The notes: generated by a model from the sequence alone, not told the origin. Shown: positions 26,306-35,762, counted from the first letter of the stretch. The stretch: DNA of 64,000 bases from Heterotrichella gracilis (GCA_032358255.1 JAULBX010025829.1:62001-126000); one strand, 5' to 3'. Numbers and translations: made by a program.

Positions 26306-28408
26306 TTGCTTATTATTAGGAATAACTTAATTTTAAACATCAAAAAGATCATTCTTATAATCCTGGTACTTATTGGCTTTACCTATAAAGCCCGGCCTAA
26401 CGGACCTGATTCGTTGTTAAGATTATTAGATCGTTCACCCGATGACACTAATAAAGTAAAGCTTTTTTACCGGATATCAGGAGCATTTAAAAAAAAATAT
26501 CAATACGATTCCGCTATTTTTTATACGAACAAATCGCTTGAGCTCGCAAAAAAACTCAAATTCAAAAAGTACATTGCCTCCAATTACGGATTGTTAGGGA
26601 TTATTTATACTAACCAGGGCAATTATAACGATGCTTTAAACTTTCACAAGAAAGCACTCGCCGAAAGACAAAACAGTAAGGATGTGATTGCAACCTCTTA
26701 TTCGTATAATAACGTGGGGGATGTATATTATCTTATGGGAAATTATGCCGAAGCCTTAACTAATCATTTTAAATCGTTGCATATTAAAGAAGAATTAAAA
26801 GAAAAAGCAAGTATGGCTGATTCTTATAATAATATAGGTAGCGTATATAATGCTCAAAAAAAACACGAAGAATCTCTGAAATATCATTATTTAAGTTTAC
26901 AGATCAGGAAGGAATTAGATGATAAAGGCGGCGTCGCAACATCCTACAACAACATTGCAATAAACTATAATTCATTAAACAATTACGCAGATGCAATAAA
27001 ATACCATCTGTTATCACTTGATATATACCAGGAATTAAATAATAAAAAAGGCTGTGCTTTAACTTTTGGAAACATTGGTAATTCTTATTATTACATGAAG
27101 GATTATACAAAGGCAATTGACTATTACGAAAAAAGCTTAAAGATCCGTCAGGAAATAAATGACAAAAAAGGTATTGCAACTTGTTACCATAACATTGCCA
27201 ATGTAAACATACGCCTGAAAAACTTTTCTGAAGCAAAAAATTACTTAGACCTGGACCTTAAATTGCAAACAGAAATGAACAGTTTAGATAATATAAAAGA
27301 CAGTTACAATAGTTATGTTTTACTCTATACAGAAGAGGGAAATTATAAAGAAGCATTTAATGCTTATCAAAAATACATTCAATACCGCGATAGCATTTTT
27401 AACTTCGAGAATGATAAAAAAAGTACGCGTGCGCAAATTCAATATGAATTTGATAAACAACAATCCATTAATGAAGCAGAATATGAAAAACAAAAAATAC
27501 TATCGAGATCTGAACTTGAGAAACAACAATACCTGCTTGAAAAAAACCAGCAATCCTATCTTATACTCGAACAACAAGATAAACTAAAAGAGTTGAGTTT
27601 AACCAAATCAAAATCTGAACTTAATCAAAGCAAAAGCGAAAGCCTTATTATGCAAATGGCTGCAAAAAAAGATAGCGAACAAAAACAACTTATTATAAAA
27701 TTCGTAATTGGTATTGTTCTTTTAATGGCAATTGTTTTGTTTTTGATCATCAGAAGTTTACTCATCAATAAAAATAAAAATGCAATTATTGCCCAAAATC
27801 TTGATGAGAAAGAGATCCTTTTAAAAGAGATCCATCATCGTGTAAAAAATAATCTACAGGTTATTTCCAGCTTACTCAACCTTCAATCCCGTTACATCAA
27901 AGATGCCGGAGCGCTGGATGCCATAAAAGAAAGTAAAGAACGTATTAATGCTATTTCGCTGCTTCATAAAGAAATTTATCAAAATGATGTTTTAAAGCAC
28001 ATTAATTCCAAAGATTATTTTAAAAACCTGATATTAAATCTTCAAAACACCTTTGATCCTGAAAAGAAGATCCAATTGACGTTAGATATTGATGAGATCT
28101 ATTTAGATATTGATGCTTTAATCCCCTTGGGCTTGATGGTAAATGAATTGTTTACCAATTGTTATAAATATGGAATCGATCAATCAACCCCTGCAATATG
28201 GTTCTCTTTATCAAAAAAAGAAAAACTAATTACGCTCAATGTAAAAGATAATGGTAAAGGATTTCCGGCAGATTTTGACCCTGAAAAAACAAATTCGCTG
28301 GGATTTAAACTAATTTCACTATTTTCAAAAAAAATAAAGGCGGATGTAATTTACACGAATGATCCCGGGGCTTCCGTAACATTAACCTTTAGCATAAAAA
28401 GTGAATAA
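26306..28408 (+). CDS. TPR-containing sensor histidine kinase (HisKA_2 type)
   Basis: The protein of about 690-700 residues has a hydrophobic signal or anchor, a series of TPR repeats (SYNNIGSVYNAQ-like units, about 45-330), a Gln/Glu-rich coiled coil (about 345-460) and a TM helix near 465-490. The kinase follows: EIHHRVKNNLQVISSLLNLQ with phospho-acceptor His510 or His511, N-box NELFTNCYKYG, and DNGKGFP. This is a common Bacteroidota sensor layout. The only conventional start is TTG at 26306, but ATC at 26339 gives MKKIILIILVL, a better signal peptide. Its 3' end overlaps the response regulator by 8 nt, so they form a two-component pair. Confidence 0.88.
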   Translation: MLIIRNNLILNIKKIILIILVLIGFTYKARPNGPDSLLRLLDRSPDDTNKVKLFYRISGAFKKKYQYDSAIFYTNKSLELAKKLKFKKYIASNYGLLGIIYTNQGNYNDALNFHKKALAERQNSKDVIATSYSYNNVGDVYYLMGNYAEALTNHFKSLHIKEELKEKASMADSYNNIGSVYNAQKKHEESLKYHYLSLQIRKELDDKGGVATSYNNIAINYNSLNNYADAIKYHLLSLDIYQELNNKKGCALTFGNIGNSYYYMKDYTKAIDYYEKSLKIRQEINDKKGIATCYHNIANVNIRLKNFSEAKNYLDLDLKLQTEMNSLDNIKDSYNSYVLLYTEEGNYKEAFNAYQKYIQYRDSIFNFENDKKSTRAQIQYEFDKQQSINEAEYEKQKILSRSELEKQQYLLEKNQQSYLILEQQDKLKELSLTKSKSELNQSKSESLIMQMAAKKDSEQKQLIIKFVIGIVLLMAIVLFLIIRSLLINKNKNAIIAQNLDEKEILLKEIHHRVKNNLQVISSLLNLQSRYIKDAGALDAIKESKERINAISLLHKEIYQNDVLKHINSKDYFKNLILNLQNTFDPEKKIQLTLDIDEIYLDIDALIPLGLMVNELFTNCYKYGIDQSTPAIWFSLSKKEKLITLNVKDNGKGFPADFDPEKTNSLGFKLISLFSKKIKADVIYTNDPGASVTLTFSIKSE

Positions 28409-29021
28409 AGAGATTGAAATACTTATAGTTGAAGACGAACCGCTTATTGCCGAAGATATTAGCTATTTTTTGCAGGAAGCCGGATACAAAAAAACATATA
28501 TAGCTTATGACGCAGGAGAAGCACAACAATTATTAGAGTCAAAAAATATTGAATTTATTTTTTTAGATTATAATTTACAGAGCAACAAAACCGGACTTGA
28601 TCTTGCAAAAGAAATAAATTTAAACTATCATTTACCTTTTGCATTTATTACATCACATGCCGACAAAAATTCCATTCAACAAATAAAGGTATTACACCCG
28701 GTTGGCTATATTGTAAAACCTTTTAACGGAAAAGACATACCGGCTGTATTAAGTTTAGGTATGGAATTGTTTTATTCTTATATGGATAACAGGTCGGTAT
28801 TTGATATCAATAAAATAAATAAATATGCAACAACAGAATTAACAGCGCAGGAAAAAAATGTAGTCTTAAAATTAGTAGAAGGAAAAAGCAATAAGCAAAT
28901 GTCTGATGAGTTGTTTATTTCTTTAAATACTGTTAAAACACATCTTAAAAATATATTTCTTAAGCTGGAAGTCAACTCCAGGGGCGAAGCTATGGTGATC
29001 CTATCCAGGTGCAAAGCCTAA
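28401..29021 (+). CDS. LuxR-type response regulator
   Basis: The 206-residue protein starts with GTG inside the end of the kinase gene. The receiver domain spans 1-125 with acidic Glu11/Asp12, phospho-acceptor Asp56 in FLDYNL, Thr84 and Lys106. A GerE/LuxR helix-turn-helix covers about 140-205: LTAQEKNVVLKLVEGKSNKQ and SLNTVKTHLKNIFLKL. It is the evident partner of the TPR kinase. A perfect palindrome (29034-29051) in front of the next gene is a candidate target. Confidence 0.93.
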   Translation: MNKEIEILIVEDEPLIAEDISYFLQEAGYKKTYIAYDAGEAQQLLESKNIEFIFLDYNLQSNKTGLDLAKEINLNYHLPFAFITSHADKNSIQQIKVLHPVGYIVKPFNGKDIPAVLSLGMELFYSYMDNRSVFDINKINKYATTELTAQEKNVVLKLVEGKSNKQMSDELFISLNTVKTHLKNIFLKLEVNSRGEAMVILSRCKA

Positions 29022-29033
29022 AATTTAAAAAAA

Positions 29034-29051
29034 ATCACCCATTTGGGTGAT
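29034..29051. promoter_or_regulatory. Palindrome atcaccca-tt-tgggtgat, candidate operator
   Basis: Arms of 8 bp are perfect with a 2-nt centre. It lies 21 nt upstream of the -7 box of the next gene, near the -33 position. On the plus strand no T-run follows, so it is not a plus-strand terminator; on the minus strand a T-run does follow but there is no minus-strand gene to end. An operator is the better reading. Confidence 0.55.
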
Positions 29052-29072
29052 AAATCCAGTTAATGATAGAAG

Positions 29073-29080
29073 TAGTTTTG
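29073..29080 (+). promoter_or_regulatory. -7 box TAGTTTTG before the gene at 29100
   Basis: Exact TAnnTTTG match 19 nt upstream of the ATG at 29100. Confidence 0.5.
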
Positions 29081-29099
29081 GTTTATAAAAACAACCAAA

Positions 29100-30365
29100 A
29101 TGAAAAAACTATTATCCCTTTCTTTAATTATTGTGGCGCTTACATTAAACGCGCAAACATTTAACACCACAAACTTTAGCGCAGATGGTTATCCCGTTAG
29201 CGCAGGCTTCCCTTCAAAAATAGAAAAATCGGTAACACCATCAGCAAACGACACCATGCTCATGGCCTATTCCGGCTCGGGTGGCATTACTTATGTTTTA
29301 ACTGTAAGTAAGGTGCGCGATAAAAACTTTGCAGAGCGTTCTGTTCCGGGCATCGTAAAAAGACTGGAGGGGAAAGCTTCCAAAGTAGAATTAAAAAAAG
29401 CATCAGCGATTGGCAGCTTTGCAACAACATATATGAATTACATAAATGATAAGGGTTCTTTTATTTCTATTCACGTTTTTAATGTAGAAAGATACATTTT
29501 TCAATTATACACAATGAACAAAACAGGATTCTTAAACGATTCGCAGAATTCTTCTTTTTATAATACACTTGTTTTTGGAAACAACGATCGTGCCCAGGCA
29601 ACTATTCCTGCATCCAATAATTTAGCGGGCAATGCTACAAATAGCGGAGCAACAACTGATAATCAGCAAGTAAATACACAAGCTGCAAATACATCTGCTC
29701 AAAACACAGGCGCATGGAATGTGAATGATAGAGCCGAAATCTTTGATTCGAAAGAAAATAAATGGTTTGGCTGCATGATCTTAAAAGCAAATGCTAACGG
29801 AACCTACCGAATTGGATACGATGGCTATGCAGATACATACGACGAAGACGTTGAAGCAAGCAGGTTAAACAAACCCACATCCAACACAACTCCTACAAAC
29901 GTTCCATACATCAAAGCAAAAAAAGGAACTACTGTTACTGTAAAGGGAAACTTAAAAAATGGATTTATTATGGAGGATTTTGAATGGGCCGAATCGAGCT
30001 CAATGGCCTGTTGGCCGGGAATAAGAAATATTGAATTTGAAGGCAAACAAGTTGCCTATTGGTTTGATCTTCCAAAAAAATCTGTGGTAAAAATTACGGT
30101 TACACCGGCCAGTAGCAAATCAAGAATTAATATTTATGGTTATTCAGGTTACGATTTTATCAAAACACCGCCGGAAGTAAGCCGTTGTACATCCTGCGAA
30201 GCCGCGCATCCAGAATGGGTAGGTCAGCCCAATTTAAACGAACCTTCAAAACCGCAAACAATAGAATTTAACGCTACAACTATACGTAACAGGGTTTATT
30301 TTGCCGTTTCGGGTGCAAAAGGCGTGTTAGATGGTGATTATACAATAACTATAGATTTACAATAA
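29100..30365 (+). CDS. Secreted protein with a central Tudor/Agenet-like domain
   Basis: The 421-residue protein has a signal peptide ending NAQ. The first 160 residues are a predicted alpha/beta domain. A Gln/Asn/Thr-rich linker (about 165-200) leads to a small SH3-like domain at about 202-258: WNVNDRAEIFDSKENKWFGC then GTYRIGYDGYADTYDEDVE. That pattern is the Tudor/Agenet-like domain seen in many Bacteroidota secreted proteins. A C-terminal beta-sandwich of about 150 residues resembles peptidase pre-C-terminal domains. Function unknown; the palindrome and two-component genes upstream suggest regulated expression. Confidence 0.78.
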   Translation: MKKLLSLSLIIVALTLNAQTFNTTNFSADGYPVSAGFPSKIEKSVTPSANDTMLMAYSGSGGITYVLTVSKVRDKNFAERSVPGIVKRLEGKASKVELKKASAIGSFATTYMNYINDKGSFISIHVFNVERYIFQLYTMNKTGFLNDSQNSSFYNTLVFGNNDRAQATIPASNNLAGNATNSGATTDNQQVNTQAANTSAQNTGAWNVNDRAEIFDSKENKWFGCMILKANANGTYRIGYDGYADTYDEDVEASRLNKPTSNTTPTNVPYIKAKKGTTVTVKGNLKNGFIMEDFEWAESSSMACWPGIRNIEFEGKQVAYWFDLPKKSVVKITVTPASSKSRINIYGYSGYDFIKTPPEVSRCTSCEAAHPEWVGQPNLNEPSKPQTIEFNATTIRNRVYFAVSGAKGVLDGDYTITIDLQ

Positions 30366-30376
30366 ATAATTTACTT

Positions 30377-30793
30377 ATGAAAAAAACAAATAGCATTAGT
30401 TTCATATTGCTCTTATCTGCAATTTTAATAAGCAGTTGCTCAAATAGTAATAAAAAAATTATTGGCAGATGGAAAGTAGCATCTGAACAATCACCAAAAG
30501 ATACAGTTGCCACTGTATATAGTGGCGAGGACTACTTCAGGTTTAGGAAAGATGCTTTCTTAAGAAGCAACTCTGATACTCATTTTTCTGATTACTGGGG
30601 ATCAGATGCCTGTAAGTATGAAATGAATGATGGAAAACTATCTATTTATTACAGCAAAACAAGTGAAAATATCGATAAAATATTCTCTTATTCGTTTACG
30701 AATGACACAAATTTAATACTTGTATACGTAGAGCCGGAAGCCGCAGCAGGAAGAACAGTATCGCTAGTGAGGGTGAGCAACGATCCTGAATAA
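30377..30793 (+). CDS. Small hypothetical lipoprotein
   Basis: The 138-residue protein starts MKKTNSISFILLL and has a lipobox ending ILISSC. The mature part opens IIGRWKVASE, which resembles small lipocalin-like lipoproteins of Bacteroidota in which G-x-W marks the first strand. It follows the secreted protein after 11 nt and is likely co-transcribed. Convergent with ruvX (5-nt gap). Function unknown. Confidence 0.75.
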   Translation: MKKTNSISFILLLSAILISSCSNSNKKIIGRWKVASEQSPKDTVATVYSGEDYFRFRKDAFLRSNSDTHFSDYWGSDACKYEMNDGKLSIYYSKTSENIDKIFSYSFTNDTNLILVYVEPEAAAGRTVSLVRVSNDPE

Positions 30794-30798
30794 GATGA

Positions 30799-31221
30799 TC
30801 AGGGCTCTAGATCTAAGCGTGTCATATAATCCTGCAATAGAATTGTTGCGCTAATAACATCCACAGTCGCTTTGTCTGCCCTGTCTTTCTTTTTTAAACC
30901 GCCCATTAGCATGGTTTGATGTGCTAGTGCACTTGTAAAGCGTTCATCGTAACGGTCAATTTTCATGTCCGGAAATTTGCGCTGTAAATGTGTAACAAAT
31001 GGGTCGATGAAACGAGCGCTATCGCTTTTATTATTTGCCAAGGTTTTTGGTTCACCAACAACAATAATATCTACTACTTCTTTTTTTAAATAATCTTCTA
31101 GGAATTTAATAAGATCTTTACTGTGCACTGTTGTTAAGCCGCTGGCAATTAAACGCAGACTATCCGTAACGGCTATTCCTACGCGTTTGCTGCCATAGTC
31201 TATTGCTAAAATTCGTCCCAT
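30799..31221 (-). CDS. ruvX: Putative pre-16S rRNA nuclease / Holliday junction resolvase RuvX (YqgF)
   Basis: The 140-residue protein has the RNase H-like fold of YqgF: ILAIDYGSKRVGIAVTD at the N-terminus with catalytic Asp, IVVGEPKTL in the middle, DRYDERFTSALA and KATVDVISATILLQDY at the end, carrying the last conserved Asp. In E. coli YqgF matures the 16S rRNA 5' end. It is a single gene between a lipoprotein gene and pfkA, and its length is typical. Confidence 0.94.
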   Translation of the reverse strand: MGRILAIDYGSKRVGIAVTDSLRLIASGLTTVHSKDLIKFLEDYLKKEVVDIIVVGEPKTLANNKSDSARFIDPFVTHLQRKFPDMKIDRYDERFTSALAHQTMLMGGLKKKDRADKATVDVISATILLQDYMTRLDLEP

Positions 31222-31258
31222 TTTAAAGAGATAAAGTTACAAAAATAAGTGGATCAAA

Positions 31259-31286
31259 GATTAAGGACGCATGACGAAGGACATAA
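31259..31286 (+). repeat. Tandem heptad repeat, four units
   Basis: Read in sevens: gattaag, gacgcat, gacgaag, gacataa. It lies in the divergent gap between ruvX and pfkA and shows the same GAC-anchored seven-base period as the array at 16909, though more degenerate. Confidence 0.5.
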
Positions 31287-31340
31287 CTTTCTAAACCTTC
31301 AAAACTTTTAACTTTGAAACTTAAAGTGTAACTTAGTTTT

Positions 31341-32312
31341 ATGATTAAAAAGATAGGCATATTAACTTCCGGAGGCGATTCGCCGGGGATGAACGCTTGT
31401 ATTCGCGCCATTGTTAGAACAGCATTGTACCATAACATTGAAGTTATTGGATTTATTAAAGGTTATGAAGGTTTGATAGATAATGTTTTTGTGGACTTAA
31501 AACGCGAAAGTGTTTCGGGCATCATACAAAAAGGTGGTACTATTTTAAAGACGGCGCGCAGCCAACGTTTTATGCAAGAAGAAGGCATTTTACAAGCTGC
31601 CAAAAATTTAACGGCGAATAATGTTGATGCTATGGTTATTATTGGGGGCGACGGTAGTTTTAAAGGCGCTATTGAATTAAGCAAACATATTTCTATTCCA
31701 ATAGTTGGTTGTGCCGGCACCATTGATAACGATCTGGTTGGAACAGATTTTACAATTGGGTACGATACCGCCATCAACACGGTAATTGATGCTATTGATA
31801 AAATAAGAGATACAGCAGAAAGTCATGATCGTGTTTTTGTGGTTGAAGTAATGGGTCGCGATGCCGGCTTAATTGCTTTGCGAACGGCTATTGCCAGCGG
31901 TGCTGAAGGTTTATTAGTTCCTGAAATAAAACATGATACTGAATCGTTAGTTGCTAAAATGAAGAATTGGCGCAGTACCAAAAGCAGTAAAATAATTGTT
32001 GTAGCTGAGGGCGATCAAAGTGGCGGAGGCTTTAAAGTAGCCGAAATGATCAAAAAAAATAATCCTGAATTCGATGTGCGTGTAAGTATTTTAGGACACA
32101 TACAACGCGGCGGCAACCCAAGTTGTATGGAGCGTGTGAATGCCAGTATCGTGGGTTATAATTCTGTAAAAGCGTTAATGAGCGGGCATAAAAATGAAAT
32201 GATAGGCATCATCAACAAACAGATTTCGTACACACCGTTTGCAAAAGCGGTGAAACATCATCAAAAATTAAATAAAGATCTCGAGGAATTAATTGAGATA
32301 TTGAGTAGTTGA
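31341..32312 (+). CDS. pfkA: 6-phosphofructokinase
   Basis: The 323-residue group A ATP-dependent phosphofructokinase has all landmarks: GILTSGGDSPGMNACIRAIV, IGGDGSFKGA for ATP binding, GTIDNDLVGTDFTIGYDTA with the catalytic Asp, EVMGRDAGLIAL, and LGHIQRGGNPS. It phosphorylates fructose 6-phosphate in glycolysis. Length is as expected. A fructose-1,6-bisphosphatase gene lies about 2.4 kb downstream, so both glycolysis and gluconeogenesis are present. Confidence 0.97.
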   Translation: MIKKIGILTSGGDSPGMNACIRAIVRTALYHNIEVIGFIKGYEGLIDNVFVDLKRESVSGIIQKGGTILKTARSQRFMQEEGILQAAKNLTANNVDAMVIIGGDGSFKGAIELSKHISIPIVGCAGTIDNDLVGTDFTIGYDTAINTVIDAIDKIRDTAESHDRVFVVEVMGRDAGLIALRTAIASGAEGLLVPEIKHDTESLVAKMKNWRSTKSSKIIVVAEGDQSGGGFKVAEMIKKNNPEFDVRVSILGHIQRGGNPSCMERVNASIVGYNSVKALMSGHKNEMIGIINKQISYTPFAKAVKHHQKLNKDLEELIEILSS

Positions 32313-32383
32313 TATTAACAGCAAATTTTTGTTAAGACATGTAACTTTCTCGCTTTTCAGACGTTTTAGTTAAAAATCCCATC

Positions 32384-33004
32384 ATGCGCAAGATCATTTT
32401 ACTCTCCACCCTTATTATTTCGTTTTTTGTATTTGGCTTTACGGCTTTTCATAAATTAGAAAAAACAAAAGCAGGTAAACCACATAAGAACGGCGATATT
32501 ATTTTTATCGTTAACCCTTCCGGACAAGGTAAGGCTATACAGTTAGCCACCAAATCAAAATACACACACGTTGGCGTTATCTTTTTTGAAGATGGTAAAG
32601 AATATGTTTATCACGCAGTAGAACCCGTTATGCGAAGTTCACTTGATGGTTTTACAAGCATGAGCGCGGATGGTACTTATGAAATAAGAAGGTTAAAAGA
32701 CCAATCGCTTTTAACGCCAGAGGCAATCATTAAAATGTTGTCGGACGCAAAATCGAAATTAGGCATGCACTATGACCTCGGTTTTAGCTGGGACGATAAA
32801 GAAATGTATTGCTCTGAATATGTTTGGAAACTCTACAATAAAGCGCTGGGAATAAATGTAGGCGCTTTAAAACCTTTAAAATCATTTGATCTAACGCATC
32901 CCGCCGTAAAAAAGAAATTAGAAGAACGTTACGGTAAAAATATTCCAATGGATGAAAATATGATCTCTCCCGGCGATATGTATAATTCTGACCTTCTTGA
33001 ATAA
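32384..33004 (+). CDS. YiiX/YebB-like NlpC/P60 cysteine hydrolase
   Basis: The 206-residue protein has an N-terminal hydrophobic signal or anchor, then the permuted NlpC/P60 fold. The His is in YTHVGVIFF (His62) and the nucleophile in MYCSEYVWKLY (Cys143), the order expected of the circularly permuted papain-like group. Members hydrolyse amides or peptidoglycan-linked bonds; the substrate is unknown. It has no close operon partner and is followed by a palindromic intergenic repeat. Confidence 0.88.
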   Translation: MRKIILLSTLIISFFVFGFTAFHKLEKTKAGKPHKNGDIIFIVNPSGQGKAIQLATKSKYTHVGVIFFEDGKEYVYHAVEPVMRSSLDGFTSMSADGTYEIRRLKDQSLLTPEAIIKMLSDAKSKLGMHYDLGFSWDDKEMYCSEYVWKLYNKALGINVGALKPLKSFDLTHPAVKKKLEERYGKNIPMDENMISPGDMYNSDLLE

Positions 33005-33007
33005 AAA

Positions 33008-33144
33008 TTAACCACATAGGCACATAGTTTCATAGTTTTAAAGAAAAAATTTACAAAGAAAAACATAGGATCTCTTCGTCTTTGACGAAGAGACTTTGTG
33101 AACTCTAAGGCGTTAAGTTTGACCTTTTCCTATGTGTCTATGTG
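33008..33144. repeat. Palindromic intergenic repeat, copy 1
   Basis: About 137 bp bounded by imperfect inverted ends: ttaaccacataggcacatag on the left and ctatgtgtctatgtg on the right. The centre is a perfect 10-bp hairpin (33071-33093, tctcttcgtc/gacgaagaga, loop ttt). The central block is also found in the copy at 36810. It carries no gene. Confidence 0.8.
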
Positions 33145-33151
33145 TTTTTTT

Positions 33152-33751
33152 TTACGAGATACCTAGAAAAGCCAATAGCGTAATAGCATTGATAATAGAG
33201 ATAGCACCTAAAGAGTGAAAATTCTGATTTAAATTGTACGAAAAAAAGATCAGCGAAAAGATCCCTAAAAAAACCGACAAGAACAAGATGGGACTGGCAT
33301 CCTGGATTCTGTAATAATCATCAGAAGTATTTATATATGCTTTTATCTCACGCTGAAGCAAATAATCCTTCCCTACTTTAAAGGTTGTGTATTTTGTTGG
33401 TGTTTCAATAAATTCATTTACTATAAGTTTATAGTTTTTATCATGTACATCAATTAATACAATGTCAGAGATCTTACGTTTACCGGCTTCATTTTTTTTA
33501 TCACCAAAAGTTACCAGTACATTTTTTGAATAGTGTGTTTGGTAATGACAAGGTCCATAAAAAGAAATAATTAATTCGCAGAAAACGAAAAAACAAAATA
33601 CATTAAAACAGTTTAAGAATTTGTAAGTGAGTGACTTTTTAAAAAGTTGAACTTTGTTGAAGGCGCGGATCTTTTTGATCTCAACTAATTCTGCTACTTC
33701 CTCAGGAGTTAAAGGGATACGTGGTGGTCGTTTTTTTCCCTCTTCCTTCAT
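33152..33751 (-). CDS. Hypothetical membrane protein
   Basis: The 199-residue protein has a charged N-terminus (KKRPPRIPLTPEEVAELVEI), a TM segment near 48-66, an extracytoplasmic domain of about 80 residues, and two further hydrophobic helices near 150-190. No family recognised. The start overlaps the end of the GT2 gene by 4 nt, so it is the last gene of the fbp operon. Confidence 0.72.
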   Translation of the reverse strand: MKEEGKKRPPRIPLTPEEVAELVEIKKIRAFNKVQLFKKSLTYKFLNCFNVFCFFVFCELIISFYGPCHYQTHYSKNVLVTFGDKKNEAGKRKISDIVLIDVHDKNYKLIVNEFIETPTKYTTFKVGKDYLLQREIKAYINTSDDYYRIQDASPILFLSVFLGIFSLIFFSYNLNQNFHSLGAISIINAITLLAFLGIS

Positions 33752-34719
33752 TTTAGATTTAATTTCTCATCAACAAGGTAGTTATTTCTAACCGGGCTAT
33801 TACGCAAAATTAATTCGCCAATAAAACCCGCTAAGAACATCATACTGCCTATGATCATACAGGTTAATGAAATGTAGAACGAAGGACGTTCAGTAATCAA
33901 TCTCGCCGCATGATGTGTATAAGCACAATAAAGTTTATAGGCTCCTAAATAAAATGCAAAAGCAAAACCAACTAAAAATAATAATGTACCCACTAAACCG
34001 AAAAAATGCATGGGACGTTTCCCAAATTTCGAAGTAAACGTGATCGTTAACAGATCTAAAAAACCATTTATAAAACGGTCCCAGCCAAATTTGCTTACAC
34101 CATATTTACGCGCTTTGTGTTGCACAACTTTTTCGCCAATATTGCCAAAACCCGCAGCTTTTGCCATTACAGGAATAAAGCGATGCATCTCGCCATACAC
34201 TTCAATACTTTTTACAACTTTCTTTTTATAGGCTTTTAAACCGCAATTCATATCGTGCAATTTAATGCCGCTTATTTTTCGGTTGGTCCAGTTATATAAT
34301 TTAGAGGGAAGATTTTTTGTAAAAGCATTGTCATAACGTTTTTGTTTCCAGCCGCTCACCAGGTCAAAGCCGTCAACCGTTATCATTTTATAGAGTTCGG
34401 GTATCTCATCCGGACTATCCTGAAGGTCGGCATCCATAGTAATTACCACATCGCCTTGTGCAGCTTCAAATCCCAAATGCAGGGCCGGTGACTTACCGTA
34501 ATTCCTACGAAATTTTATTGCTTTTACGTTTGAATTTTTTTGTGCTAAATTTTCGATTACCTGCCACGAATTATCTTTGCTACCATCGTCAATAAAAACG
34601 ATTTCGTAAGAAAAATTATTCTCCGTCATGGTTCTTACGATCCAATCGTGCAATTCCGGTAACGATTCCTCTTCATCTTTAAGAGGAATGATCACTGATA
34701 TTTGACAGTTTGAACTCAT
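33748..34719 (-). CDS. Family 2 glycosyltransferase, polyprenyl-phosphate sugar synthase type
   Basis: The 323-residue protein has a GT-A domain: ISVIIPLKDEEESLPELH, FIDDGSKDNSW, TMDADLQDSPDEIPELY and MNCGLKAYKKKV. Two TM helices near 235-258 and 275-305 follow, the plan of ArnC/GtrB-like enzymes that load a sugar on polyprenyl phosphate at the inner membrane. The start codon overlaps the fbp stop by 1 nt, suggesting coupling. The sugar and downstream use are unknown. Confidence 0.9.
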   Translation of the reverse strand: MSSNCQISVIIPLKDEEESLPELHDWIVRTMTENNFSYEIVFIDDGSKDNSWQVIENLAQKNSNVKAIKFRRNYGKSPALHLGFEAAQGDVVITMDADLQDSPDEIPELYKMITVDGFDLVSGWKQKRYDNAFTKNLPSKLYNWTNRKISGIKLHDMNCGLKAYKKKVVKSIEVYGEMHRFIPVMAKAAGFGNIGEKVVQHKARKYGVSKFGWDRFINGFLDLLTITFTSKFGKRPMHFFGLVGTLLFLVGFAFAFYLGAYKLYCAYTHHAARLITERPSFYISLTCMIIGSMMFLAGFIGELILRNSPVRNNYLVDEKLNLK

Positions 34720-35732
34720 TAAGCTTTTACCTCAGCGTATTTGGTCATGAACTCCATTACCTTATCCACCATATCTGAACTGCCTAAAAATAAAGGCGTA
34801 CGTTGGTGTAACTCTGTAATTGGCACTTCCATAATACGTTTATAACCTGTAGTAGCTTTACCTCCCGCCTGTTCAATAATAAAAGCCAATGGATTACACT
34901 CGTACAATAAACGTAATTTACCGTTAGGTGATTTTGTAGTAGTTGGATAAATATATACACCGCCAACAATTAAGTTACGATGAATATCTGCAACACCAGA
35001 ACCAATATAACGTGAAGAGTATGGACGGTTAGTTGCTTTGTCTTCTTCCTGGCAATATTTAATATATTTTTTTACACCTTCAGGAAAGTGTAAATAATTT
35101 CCTTCGTTAACCGAATAAACATTTCCGGCAGTTTTAGTTTGCATTAAAGGATGCGATAAACAAAACTCACCAATACTTGGATCTAATGTAAAACCGTAAA
35201 CACCTTTGCCGGTAGTATAAACCAGCATACAGCTAGAGCCATAGATGATATAACCTGCAGCAACCTGCTCGGTACCGCGTTGCATAAAATCTTCAATCGT
35301 TCCCGGACCACTTAAAGTAGTACGACGGTAAATAGAAAAAATAGTACCAACAGATACATTCACGTCAATATTTGAGGATCCATCTAACGGATCCATAGCC
35401 ACTACGTATTTGGCGTTTTTAGAGATCTCAGAATCAATAGGTATGATTTCGTCATTTTCCTCACTTGCAATGGCACAAACTTCGCCGCCGGCCTTTAAAG
35501 CCGCAATAAACTGGTCATTAGCAAATACATCCAGCTTTTTAACACGTTCGCCCTGGATATTGGTTTCGCCGGTTTCGCCTAAAATTTCAACTAATCCTGC
35601 TTTATTTACCTCGCGATTAACAATTTTGGCTGCAATGCCTATATCGCGCAATAAACGTGATAATTCGCCTTTAGCGAATGGAAAATCGTTTTGTTTTTCG
35701 ATTATAAATTGACCTAATGTTTTCACCTTCAT
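34719..35732 (-). CDS. fbp: Fructose-1,6-bisphosphatase class I
   Basis: The 337-residue enzyme shows the class I pattern: the metal-binding [33 protein letters not shown] and [15 protein letters not shown] for substrate binding, and typical length. It dephosphorylates fructose 1,6-bisphosphate in gluconeogenesis. It is first in an operon with a glycosyltransferase and a small membrane protein. A TAnnTTTG box lies 22 nt upstream. Confidence 0.96.
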   Translation of the reverse strand: MKVKTLGQFIIEKQNDFPFAKGELSRLLRDIGIAAKIVNREVNKAGLVEILGETGETNIQGERVKKLDVFANDQFIAALKAGGEVCAIASEENDEIIPIDSEISKNAKYVVAMDPLDGSSNIDVNVSVGTIFSIYRRTTLSGPGTIEDFMQRGTEQVAAGYIIYGSSCMLVYTTGKGVYGFTLDPSIGEFCLSHPLMQTKTAGNVYSVNEGNYLHFPEGVKKYIKYCQEEDKATNRPYSSRYIGSGVADIHRNLIVGGVYIYPTTTKSPNGKLRLLYECNPLAFIIEQAGGKATTGYKRIMEVPITELHQRTPLFLGSSDMVDKVMEFMTKYAEVKA

Positions 35733-35754
35733 TCTTAAATATTTAATTAAAAAT

Positions 35755-35762
35755 CAAAAGTA
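35755..35762 (-). promoter_or_regulatory. -7 box TACTTTTG before fbp
   Basis: Exact TAnnTTTG match on the minus strand, 22 nt upstream of the fbp ATG at 35732. Confidence 0.5.

Noticed and set aside
32313-32383. A terminator after pfkA (ttaaca with tgttaa).
   Set aside because: The stem is short and AT-rich, and there is no T-run.
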